A stretch of DNA of 52,868 nucleotides, from positions 1 to 52,868 of the forward strand of contig DAIDAY010000004.1 of assembly GCA_027310365.1 (NCBI GenBank), read 5' to 3'. The position numbers were made by a program, and so were the translations under genes. Each line of letters opens with the position of its first letter. Position 1 is the stretch's first letter. This document shows positions 23,903 through 31,019 of this stretch, one piece after another. The DNA comes from a bacterium (GTDB lineage: Bacteria; Patescibacteriota; Minisyncoccia; UBA6257; GWB1-50-10). The notes under the pieces are model-generated. The model made no database searches and had not been told where the DNA came from. It saw only the letters and a program-made list of their open reading frames with translations.

Positions 23903-25087
23903 TTAATCGCCTGACGAAGGAAGTGCGAGCTGGTACAGCGCATTGTCGTACCGGTTCACGAAGTAAACATTGTTGCCGAAGGACGCGACATCGGTTGCGT
24001 CGATGAGGGGAATGCCGGGCGCCCCGCTCAGGATGACCGTTTTGGTATTCCGCGTTCCGAAGCTGTAATGGTAAAGGATGTCTATCGAGTAAAACGCTCT
24101 CTCGAGATAGTCGTCCGGCAGAACGATGTTTTGCGGCATATTCTCGGGATAGAAGCAGTAGACGGCGGACGAGGATGCATTGACCGACGAATCACATTTA
24201 TTGGGGAGCGTCTGGAAAGGAAGCGGTGTCGGGGTTATCGTGCTCAACTTCACGATATTGGTCGTCCCTCCGGCGGAAGATATGATCATGGAACCGTCGC
24301 TCGACGGCTCGGCGTACAAACCGCTTTGCGGCTGAAAAATCAGGTTGAGGGCCAAAGTCTTGAGATTGAGCTCCCACACGCTCGCTTGGTAGTACAAAGA
24401 GGGTTTTTCCGTGATCAGGAGAGTATTGGGAGCGTAAAATTTAAACCGGACGTCGCTCATGAAAAAATTATTCAGAATGGTTTTATACGAGGGTGGGTTT
24501 TTAGCGAGATCGATGAAGGAGAGCGAGAAGGCGTTCGCGTTTCTCACAATACCAATGAGCTGGTTCGCGTTTGCTCCCCAGGTAGCGTTCACGATGGATT
24601 GGGGAAGCGCGTGCCACGTTTTGTCCGCGGAACTGTAGATCGCCCACTGCGGAGAGCGGGGGTCGCCGAAGGCAGTCAGGACGTTTTGGCCGTTCTGGTC
24701 GACATCGATCGTATTGATAGCGTTCACCGGCTGCTGCGACTCGAAAACATCCCCCCCTTTTTCCCTTGCACCCCACACGTTTCCCGTTGGGTCGATGTAA
24801 TGCACGTCGCCCGTCTGCCGGTCGATCCAGTAGCCAAGGACGCTGCGACTCGAAATTTTTGAGAGCACCGGGACCGCCGGGGCGGTCGAGGTTGTGGATG
24901 TTTCTGCGTTTCCGTTTCCCCCCGCGAATCCCCCCGTCGTTCCTCCGGGAAGCGCCCCCCCCGTCGTTCCCGTTTGGTTTGTCGCCGGCGGGATCGGCTT
25001 TGGAACGAAAAACGTCCACACGAGATAGATGGCGGCGCCGATCACGATAATTATCACGAGGTATATGAATATTTTCCTTATTTTCAT
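23903..25087 (-). CDS. Membrane-anchored beta-propeller-like protein of the secretion cluster
   Basis: The 394-aa protein starts MKIRKIFIYLVIIIVIGAAIYL, one N-terminal membrane helix, followed by a Gly/Thr/Pro-rich linker (about residues 35-75). An extracytoplasmic domain follows with repeated strand patterns (GDVHYIDPTGNVWG, QWAIYSSADKTWHAL, NNVYFVNRYDNALYQL) that suggest a beta-propeller. No enzymatic motif is seen. Its start overlaps the stop of the VirB2/M15-like gene by 4 nt, so it is the last gene of the operon. The longer frame to 25231 lies inside the upstream gene and is rejected. Function unknown, perhaps substrate or surface recognition. Confidence 0.7.
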   Translation of the reverse strand: MKIRKIFIYLVIIIVIGAAIYLVWTFFVPKPIPPATNQTGTTGGALPGGTTGGFAGGNGNAETSTTSTAPAVPVLSKISSRSVLGYWIDRQTGDVHYIDPTGNVWGAREKGGDVFESQQPVNAINTIDVDQNGQNVLTAFGDPRSPQWAIYSSADKTWHALPQSIVNATWGANANQLIGIVRNANAFSLSFIDLAKNPPSYKTILNNFFMSDVRFKFYAPNTLLITEKPSLYYQASVWELNLKTLALNLIFQPQSGLYAEPSSDGSMIISSAGGTTNIVKLSTITPTPLPFQTLPNKCDSSVNASSSAVYCFYPENMPQNIVLPDDYLERAFYSIDILYHYSFGTRNTKTVILSGAPGIPLIDATDVASFGNNVYFVNRYDNALYQLALPSSGD

Positions 25088-25944
25088 TGCTTTATACTCA
25101 CATGTATGTTGCTTCCCGTCGTATCTTGCGTCTTCGTGCCGGTGCATGGCGCCGGCGCTTTGAAATATTCGTTGAAGGGAGATAAACCCTGATCTTTGAT
25201 GTCCTGGATGAGCGTGTTTAATATTTGACAATCAGGCGAATCGTCTCGAAGTCTGATGGCGATGTCCGCACAAGTGCCGTTCTCGTGGCATGCCGACTGG
25301 TGGTCTAATGCCGGCGGATACGCTTCGGTTATCGCGATTGTTTTTTCCGGAAAAGTGTTTTGGAAATTGCGGGCCGCCACCTTCAGGAGATTCCACAGCG
25401 TCGTATTCAGCTGGCAATTCCCCGCAGTTTTGCACTGAACCTCGGTTATAGATGTTGTTACCGATATGGCGCTACAGTCTTCGCACGTCTGTGAAGCAGA
25501 GCTTTGATCGACCGGCGGAGGAGCTGTCGGCGGGGTCAGAGTCGTTAAGTTTGGATTGAGGGTTTTTAGTATGAGGAACGCTCCCAAGAGAATAACCAAG
25601 CCGAGGAGCGCCGAAGTGATGAAACTCCTTCCCTCGCGCTCTTTGTCGACGCTCCCCGAGATGGAGATGTAAATCGATCCGGCGACGATCATGCCGACCG
25701 CTAGAATGCCGCCGATGGCAAGCGCAAACTGGTAGAAAACCTGGATGTATCCCTGGAGAGTTGTTTGGTTGTATTGGCAGTTGCCGTTGGCGTCGAGAGT
25801 GAGGCAAGGCGGCGAAGAATTCAGCGTCAAGTCAAGACCGGCGCCGTTTGTTTTCGGCGCGAGGATGATGAGGGCGGCGAAGAGAACCGCCAGCGCCGTT
25901 TTTTTATTGAACAGAGAGGGTTGTATTGGAGGATACCGCTTCAT
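25084..25944 (-). CDS. VirB2/TrbC-like membrane protein with C-terminal M15-like peptidase domain
   Basis: The 286-aa protein begins with a signal-like helix (residues 15-32), followed by two helices with the VirB2/TrbC pilin pattern (GGILAVGMIVAGSIYISISG and LLGLVILLGAFLIL, with KEREGRSFI between). After a Pro-rich linker comes a domain with ITEAYPP, SACHENGTCADIAIR and NIHVSI. These spaced His, Asp and His resemble the zinc ligands of M15 (VanY-type) carboxypeptidases. It could trim peptidoglycan for the secretion channel while anchored as a pilin-like subunit. Several Cys suggest disulfides. The fusion is seen; the activity is inferred. Overlaps the upstream gene by 41 nt. Confidence 0.65.
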   Translation of the reverse strand: MKRYPPIQPSLFNKKTALAVLFAALIILAPKTNGAGLDLTLNSSPPCLTLDANGNCQYNQTTLQGYIQVFYQFALAIGGILAVGMIVAGSIYISISGSVDKEREGRSFITSALLGLVILLGAFLILKTLNPNLTTLTPPTAPPPVDQSSASQTCEDCSAISVTTSITEVQCKTAGNCQLNTTLWNLLKVAARNFQNTFPEKTIAITEAYPPALDHQSACHENGTCADIAIRLRDDSPDCQILNTLIQDIKDQGLSPFNEYFKAPAPCTGTKTQDTTGSNIHVSIKQ

Positions 25945-26590
25945 ACTGGTTCCGGTTGTTTTGAATCGACCCCTTGATGCCGATACCCTGACCGCTCGGC
26001 TGGTTTCCGATATTCAGCGAGAGGATATTATCGGAGTTGCTTGCAGTTTGTTGTGTTCCGTTGATATCCCACGAAAATGACAAGTCGCCGAAAGAAGATA
26101 TGTTGAAAAAGTAAGGTATAAGGGACAGGTTTATCGTCGAGTTATTTGCGACGGTGTTGCTGGGGTAAGGAGCATCGATGACCGCCTTGTAGGAAACGAT
26201 CGGTATATTCTCCGCCGCCGATACGGTCTGATCCGGCAGCTGTATGCGGACGTTCACGAAATGCGATCCGCCAGCCGTCTGGGTTACCTTGAAACTCGCC
26301 TGCTGCTGTCCGATCCCTCCGTCGAGGAAATCTTGGTCAAGATACCACAAAATGGGGCTTTGCGACACGTCGGCAACCTTCCCATTATTGAGAACGATCG
26401 CCGAAAGCACAATCGAAGAGCCATTCGTCGCCAGATGTTTCCCTGCGAAATTGGAGGGGCTGTAGCTGGTGGAAGACCACGTGATAGTTGCCGAGTAGGA
26501 GTTGGCCGGCGTTGCTTGCGCCCCCGCGCCCCCGCCGTTCAACAGAATGGCAGCCGCCGTGAAAACAACAAGGAGTCTCTTGCGTGTCAT
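25904..26590 (-). CDS. Secreted Ig-like protein of unknown function
   Basis: The 228-aa product has a signal peptide (KRLLVVFTAAAILLNGGGAGAQA with a probable AQA cleavage site; longer run not implied) and a mature part rich in Ser, Thr and Asn with alternating strands (SATITWSSTSYSPSNF, VNVRIQLPDQTV, LSFSWDINGTQQ), suggesting Ig-like beta-sandwiches. No Cys, no enzymatic motif. It overlaps the gene before it by 4 nt (ATGA-type) and the following gene by 41 nt, so it belongs to the secretion operon. It may be a surface part of the apparatus. Confidence 0.65.
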   Translation of the reverse strand: MTRKRLLVVFTAAAILLNGGGAGAQATPANSYSATITWSSTSYSPSNFAGKHLATNGSSIVLSAIVLNNGKVADVSQSPILWYLDQDFLDGGIGQQQASFKVTQTAGGSHFVNVRIQLPDQTVSAAENIPIVSYKAVIDAPYPSNTVANNSTINLSLIPYFFNISSFGDLSFSWDINGTQQTASNSDNILSLNIGNQPSGQGIGIKGSIQNNRNQYEAVSSNTTLSVQ

Positions 26591-26973
26591 AGGGTTTTTG
26601 ATAGAGCGCCAGCGGCCTTTCCGATGCCTGTTTTGTCGGCAATCCCCGCTATCTTCTTGTTGCTGTTCATGACGTCGGTGATCGCGAACCCGACGCTTTT
26701 CAGAGAGAAGATGCCCACGAGCGGCAGGGAGCCGACCAGGCCGGTGATGAGGAAGGCATAATTCTTGATGTGTTTCAAAAACAGGAAAAATTGAACGAAG
26801 AACGTTACCACCAGACTTACGCCGGCAAACAGGAGATATATCGGAATGCCGACGCCGGGAACCGCTTGTATAAATCCTCCGATCAGTTCGACGAAATCGA
26901 CGAGCAAAAGAAGGGGGTAGATGAGCATTCGTTCTCCCCAGCCGATTTTCGGTTGTTGTTTGCTTTCATCCAT
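26587..26973 (-). CDS. Small polytopic membrane protein of the secretion operon
   Basis: The 128-aa protein starts MDESKQQPKIGWGERMLIYP and has about three hydrophobic segments (LLLLVDFVELIGGF, IYLLFAGVSLVVTFFVQFFL and AFLITGLVGSLPLVGIF), ending in a basic tail. No named family was recognised. It overlaps virB4 by 8 nt upstream and the secreted-protein gene by 4 nt downstream, so translation is coupled. A role as an inner-membrane component of the secretion channel (VirB3- or VirB8-like position) is only contextual. Confidence 0.7.
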   Translation of the reverse strand: MDESKQQPKIGWGERMLIYPLLLLVDFVELIGGFIQAVPGVGIPIYLLFAGVSLVVTFFVQFFLFLKHIKNYAFLITGLVGSLPLVGIFSLKSVGFAITDVMNSNKKIAGIADKTGIGKAAGALSKTL

Positions 26974-28726
26974 TTTTTTCTCCTATGCCCTTTGTTTCGA
27001 GAATCTGTTCCGGGTTCGTGGTGACGATTTGGTCTTCGGTATATGACGCGATAATTTTGATGGCCGCATGTTTCAAGCCGGCAAAAACCAACCCTTCGCC
27101 GACTGCCGCTTCAAGGAGAAGCGCTGATTCGCCGTCGGTCAGATTGAACGCTTTCGTCAACGAGTCGATGCTCGTCGGAGACTGTTTGAGGAGGAGCTGT
27201 ATGGCCGAGTTCGTGATGATCGGCCTCCCGTATTCCGATTTCAAGAAGTCGTCGACATCCTGGGTGATGGTAGTGACGCCGAGGTAGTATTTTCTCGCTC
27301 TCTTCACGAGACCGAAGAGGAATGAAGCGCTGTCTTTGTATTTCATCATTGACCACGCCTCGTCGATCACGAGGAGCCGCTGTTTCAGCTGAGCCCGGAT
27401 GAGGTTCCAGACGAAGTTGAGGACGATGTACATGGCGATCGGCCGGAGCTCTTCTTCGAGGTCGCGGATGGAAAAAACAATGAGCCGATTCTTGATATCG
27501 ATGTTCGTCGGCGCATTGGTGAAGCCGGCGTAGGAGCCATAAGTATATTTATCGAGCCGCTCCGCGATACCCCTCCCCCCCTCCGTGCTCTGGAGGATGG
27601 TTTGGAGATCTTCGAGGAGGGGCGGATTCAGCTCCTTCAGCGTGCCGAAATTCTCCGCCGTGATGTCGCGCGACGAGTAGGTTTCGGTCAGCGCCCGATC
27701 GAGAAGCGCCTCTTCTTCAGGAGTGATTTCGCCGAGCATCAGTTTCACGAGGCCGGTGAGGTTTAGGATGTGCGACTTGAAAACGTCGGCGGGTTCTTCC
27801 CCCTCCGGTATGATGGGAATGTCGAAAGGGTTCACGTGATTCTTTGACGTGAGGGAAATTTTGAAGTAGCTCCCCCCGATGGAATCGGCGAGGTTTTGGT
27901 ATTCATTCTCCGGATCGATGACGATGACGTCGGTTCCGACCATGAGCGACCGGAGGATCTGGAGTTTTGTGGCGTATGATTTCCCGGAGCCGGATTTTGC
28001 GAAGACGACCATGTTGGCATTTTCCAGGGAAAAGCGGTCGAAAATAATGAGCGTGTTGTTCTGCATGTTGATGCCGTAGAGAATGCCGTTGTCGGACGTG
28101 AGATCAGCCGACGTGAAGGGAAAAACAGACGATGCGGGGCCGCTGTTCAGGGGGGTTCTTACGCCGAGCTTGTCGCTTGAAAGGGGGAGGACGGAGTTGA
28201 ATCCTTCCGTCTGCCTGAAGAGGGCCGGTTTTGCGTAGACCAGCCGGCTCTCGAGGGAATTCATGGCCTGGTCCTCGATCTTCGTAAGTTCCTCGAGCGT
28301 CGAGGCATAAATGGTGAAGTAAATGCCGACCTCAAAAAGTTTTTCCCGCGCCTGCTGGAGCGAATCCCGCAGACTTTCTATGTCTTGATAGGCGGTTTCA
28401 AGGACGGGATCCCGCACGACACCCCTTTCTTGCTTCTCACTGATCTCGGCTTCTACTTGCGCAACTTTCTTCCTGAGATTCCGGAGCGCAAGGGCGGTGT
28501 CCATGGGGTGGACGAAGATGGCAATGTCCATCATGGTCGGCATGTTGATGATGGGGGAAAACCAGCCAGTCGAGATGTACCGGGGATAGGTAAATATAAA
28601 AAATGTTTTGGCGTAGTAGTCGCCTATCTTCAGGTGGTTTGCGTTGATTTCCACGCCCGAGGGCGCGATGACGTTGAATAAATCCTCTTCCCCCGGTTTG
28701 TATGCTTTAGGTATCTCGATTTTCAT
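26966..28726 (-). CDS. virB4: VirB4/TraC family conjugation ATPase
   Basis: The 586-aa protein has the VirB4 C-terminal ATPase: Walker A FAKSGSGKSYATKLQ, a strand with VIVIDPENEYQNL, Walker B LLVIDEAWSMM, then VTTITQDVDDFL and SAIQLLLKQSP. The N-terminal part (residues 1-200) includes a long coiled-coil-like stretch (LRNLRKKVAQVEAEISEKQE). VirB4 powers type IV secretion from the cytoplasmic membrane. Part of the usual N-terminal domain is encoded separately by the gene at 28844-29491, so VirB4 appears split. A short frame and a conserved leader-like sequence precede it (28727-28838). Confidence 0.9.
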   Translation of the reverse strand: MKIEIPKAYKPGEEDLFNVIAPSGVEINANHLKIGDYYAKTFFIFTYPRYISTGWFSPIINMPTMMDIAIFVHPMDTALALRNLRKKVAQVEAEISEKQERGVVRDPVLETAYQDIESLRDSLQQAREKLFEVGIYFTIYASTLEELTKIEDQAMNSLESRLVYAKPALFRQTEGFNSVLPLSSDKLGVRTPLNSGPASSVFPFTSADLTSDNGILYGINMQNNTLIIFDRFSLENANMVVFAKSGSGKSYATKLQILRSLMVGTDVIVIDPENEYQNLADSIGGSYFKISLTSKNHVNPFDIPIIPEGEEPADVFKSHILNLTGLVKLMLGEITPEEEALLDRALTETYSSRDITAENFGTLKELNPPLLEDLQTILQSTEGGRGIAERLDKYTYGSYAGFTNAPTNIDIKNRLIVFSIRDLEEELRPIAMYIVLNFVWNLIRAQLKQRLLVIDEAWSMMKYKDSASFLFGLVKRARKYYLGVTTITQDVDDFLKSEYGRPIITNSAIQLLLKQSPTSIDSLTKAFNLTDGESALLLEAAVGEGLVFAGLKHAAIKIIASYTEDQIVTTNPEQILETKGIGEKNG

Positions 28727-28838
28727 CTCATGAGAAGCAAAACGCCTTTTGCGTAAGCGATTGCCTGTTATGTGCCGTCGGATCGACTTTTTTGGTGGTT
28801 ACCTTTTTCATGAGTTTGTGGTTTTTCACGGGATTCAT
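28727..28838 (-). repeat. Leader-like element, copy upstream of virB4
   Basis: Second copy of the element described at 40252-40362. The conserved ends read AAACCACAAACTCATGA and TCGCTTACGCAAAAGGCG. It is also open as a 36-codon frame. Confidence 0.5.
28728..28838 (-). CDS. Possible 36-aa protein between the two VirB4-like genes
   Basis: This frame starts 5 nt after the stop of the 215-aa gene and ends 1 nt before the virB4 ATG, filling the gap exactly. The peptide is basic, starts MNPVKNHKLMKKVTTKKV and ends QSLTQKAFCFS. A similar peptide end (LSLMKKAFCFQ) is found in the sequence just upstream of the DksA-like gene at 40251. Either a real small gene, or a conserved regulatory leader that happens to be open. 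Confidence 0.4.
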   Translation of the reverse strand: MNPVKNHKLMKKVTTKKVDPTAHNRQSLTQKAFCFS

Positions 28839-28843
28839 CGTGG

Positions 28844-29491
28844 TTATTGAGCTATCGCCATACCCTCCTTTTCCACAAGCTGCGGATTATAGAGGTTGTA
28901 GAAAAGCTCCGTGAGCTCCTCGTCTTCCAGGGGTATCGCCTTCAGCTCCATTTGGTTCAATCCCGCAATAACGCTCCCTGCGCGATTCCTCAATTGTTCG
29001 AGATTTTCCTGGGTCGTCGTCGCTTCGGCCTGCTTCTCGGCCGCTGTTTTTTGTTTTTTCCAGAGGCTGAAAATCCCAGAGGCGCTGGATGCCACCTCCG
29101 GTGTCGGGTTGTAGGGGACGACGACAAAAAAATTTTTGCTGATGATGGCATTTTGTTCTATGAAAGATTTTATGAAATTGGCGTACTCGTCGATTTGAAT
29201 CTTCAAGAGTTCGTTCTGTTCGTTCTTTTTCCGCTCGGCCATGCTCGCGAGGTACTTTTGGATATTCACCTTCCTTGAGTGGATGAAGAACTGAACCCTG
29301 AAATCCAGCGAATTCAGGAATTTCTGAAAGCTGCCGATGATGCTTGCCTGCTCATCTTCGGACTTCAGATCAAAATTGACGCCAGAGACGGCAATGATTT
29401 GCACGAAGCTGCCGTCCTTGAGATAGACGACGTCATCTTTTATTTTTTTCACTTCCACCAGGCTTTGAGTTGGCAATGTGGTTTGCGCCAT
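28844..29491 (-). CDS. VirB4 N-terminal-like (TraC-type) protein
   Basis: The 215-aa cytoplasmic protein resembles the N-terminal region of TraC/VirB4 ATPases: VEVKKIKDDVVYLKDGSFVQIIAVSGVNF is a typical opening (quoted as two adjoining strands), followed by FLNSLDFRVQFFIHSRKV and a helical linker. It has no Walker motifs. It lies between prgI and virB4, as expected for a split VirB4, and probably binds the ATPase to the membrane complex. The helical middle (EKQAEATTTQENLEQLRNRA) may be a coiled coil. Confidence 0.75.
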   Translation of the reverse strand: MAQTTLPTQSLVEVKKIKDDVVYLKDGSFVQIIAVSGVNFDLKSEDEQASIIGSFQKFLNSLDFRVQFFIHSRKVNIQKYLASMAERKKNEQNELLKIQIDEYANFIKSFIEQNAIISKNFFVVVPYNPTPEVASSASGIFSLWKKQKTAAEKQAEATTTQENLEQLRNRAGSVIAGLNQMELKAIPLEDEELTELFYNLYNPQLVEKEGMAIAQ

Positions 29492-29518
29492 AGCTTCATT
29501 TTACCCTAAAAGGGATGT

Positions 29519-30013
29519 TTAGTAATCTATTCTTTTTGCAACCTTTTGCTCGCCGGTAAGATAGGTTACCACCTGATACTTCCCTCCGTTTTCCTCCCCA
29601 GCGGCCGGCGCACTCTTGGTGAAAATTCTCCCGAAGGAGATCTTGAGGGTCAAGGATTTGAGCTTGCTCTGGACCCCCATGCTTTTCCTGATGCTGGCTA
29701 GGTCCTCGTCGCTCAGTTCCAGTGTGGTTTTCGCGGTCTGCCGCTGCCACGTATACATTTTTTGATTCAAGAAATACCGGAAAAGGGATCCGGCGGTTTT
29801 TATCATGTCCTGGCCGTTGATTTTCACGAATGCGAGAGCGACGGCGATGCCACCCGCAACGATGGTTACGATGATCCAGAGGAAAATGGGCAAGGCGTTG
29901 TAGGCGACGAAACTGATCGCCCCGGCCCCGGCGATGTAGAAAAACTGGGCGATGGTAAGCGGCCCCACGATCTTCGCTTTCTGTTCTATGAATTGAGGTA
30001 CTTGGAACTCCAT
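29519..30013 (-). CDS. prgI: PrgI family membrane protein
   Basis: The 164-aa protein starts MEFQVPQFIEQKAKIVGPLT, then has two adjacent membrane helices (FFYIAGAGAISFVAYNALP and FLWIIVTIVAGGIAVALAF) and a cytoplasmic tail with LFRYFLNQKMYTWQ. This is the PrgI layout (VirB3-like) found next to VirB4 in Gram-positive and CPR type IV secretion systems. It probably links the ATPase to the membrane channel. It is upstream of the split virB4 genes in the same operon. A GATAAC sequence 5 nt before the ATG might act as a weak -10 box. Confidence 0.85.
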   Translation of the reverse strand: MEFQVPQFIEQKAKIVGPLTIAQFFYIAGAGAISFVAYNALPIFLWIIVTIVAGGIAVALAFVKINGQDMIKTAGSLFRYFLNQKMYTWQRQTAKTTLELSDEDLASIRKSMGVQSKLKSLTLKISFGRIFTKSAPAAGEENGGKYQVVTYLTGEQKVAKRIDY

Positions 30014-30019
30014 AGTTGG

Positions 30020-30142
30020 TTATCGATGCTTCATAAACTCCATTGTTCTCATTGAATACCAATGACTTATTTTAGAAATTGAAGAAGCGTGGGACATTTT
30101 ATCGGGGTCAATGAGGATGCTGGGATCAATGAGAAATTTCAT
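30020..30142 (-). CDS. Possible 40-aa protein between the 292-aa gene and prgI
   Basis: The ATG overlaps the stop of the upstream gene (ATGA), and the stop lies 6 nt before the prgI ATG, so the frame fills the 125-bp gap completely. The peptide begins MKFLIDPSILIDPDKMSH and ends MRTMEFMKHR. No family recognised. The tight fit is the only support for expression. Confidence 0.4.
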   Translation of the reverse strand: MKFLIDPSILIDPDKMSHASSISKISHWYSMRTMEFMKHR

Positions 30143-31017
30143 AATCGTAGATCTATGGTGTTTCCTTCTATTTTAGCCCCCCCTTCCGCGGACTTCCCTT
30201 CCTCTTGAACGTCGTTCTGAACCAGTTCAGGTTTGATTATGGTTTTGGTCATCGGCGCAATGGGCGTAGCGATCTCTTCCGTTTTCAAGAATTCACCCCC
30301 CTGTTCGAAGGGAGAGAGGGTGGATCGATCTTCCGTATAATGGACAACCCTCTTTGTCTCGGCGGGAGTTTGCACCTCGGCCGTTACCGCCTTCAGCGGT
30401 GCGGGCTCGGTCGATCTCTTTGATTTGAAGAAGCCGAAGGAAAGAGAGGGAATGCTCCGCCCCCCGATTCCCTTGGGAGCGCGGTCTTCTTTCGGCTTCT
30501 CCTGGAGGATGAAGGGTTTGCCTTGCGCCGTATCGAGGGGGCTCGGCGTTCCTTCCGGTTTCGGCGCTAGTGCCGGTTTGGCAGGAATTGTGGCGCTTTT
30601 AATAATGGGGATGGTTTCCGCTTCAGGCTCTTCAAATGCTTCGAGGGGAATGGTTTTCTCTTCCTCTTTTTTCAAATCGTCTTCCAGTCCCAAATTCTCC
30701 ACGTCCTCGGCGTCATTTACTTTTATCTCGCTGATGTCTATCCCCCACCGGAAGAGCGGGTACCGTTCCGATTCCAGGATTCGTTCTTTTATCGCTTTGG
30801 CGACGGAAGCGGCTAATTTTTCTCCTATCCCCGTTTCGGCGAGTGTCTGGACGAAATAATGGGGCGGCACTTCTTTGCTGATGAGATTGTAGTAAGCGTT
30901 GGGGATAAGACTCGTACGAGAAATGCAGGCCCTGTCCCTCAACTCGTCGAGGATTCTATCCACTCTTTCGGAAAACAAACTCCCTCTTAAGTTTTGCGGT
31001 ATCTCTTCGAATTGCAT
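30139..31017 (-). CDS. Cytoplasmic protein of the secretion operon, unknown family
   Basis: The 292-aa protein starts MQFEEIPQNLRGSLFSERVD. Residues 1-95 form a compact helical domain (ILDELRDRACISRTSLIPNA, TGIGEKLAASVAKAIKERIL), and the rest is Pro/Glu/Lys-rich and probably disordered, ending GNTIDLRL. There is no membrane segment. The ATG at 31017 lies 2 nt after the stop of the VirB6-like gene, so the longer frame to 31074 is rejected. Position between VirB6-like and PrgI suggests a cytoplasmic accessory or a substrate adaptor; this is inference. Confidence 0.65.
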   Translation of the reverse strand: MQFEEIPQNLRGSLFSERVDRILDELRDRACISRTSLIPNAYYNLISKEVPPHYFVQTLAETGIGEKLAASVAKAIKERILESERYPLFRWGIDISEIKVNDAEDVENLGLEDDLKKEEEKTIPLEAFEEPEAETIPIIKSATIPAKPALAPKPEGTPSPLDTAQGKPFILQEKPKEDRAPKGIGGRSIPSLSFGFFKSKRSTEPAPLKAVTAEVQTPAETKRVVHYTEDRSTLSPFEQGGEFLKTEEIATPIAPMTKTIIKPELVQNDVQEEGKSAEGGAKIEGNTIDLRL

Positions 31018-31019
31018 GC

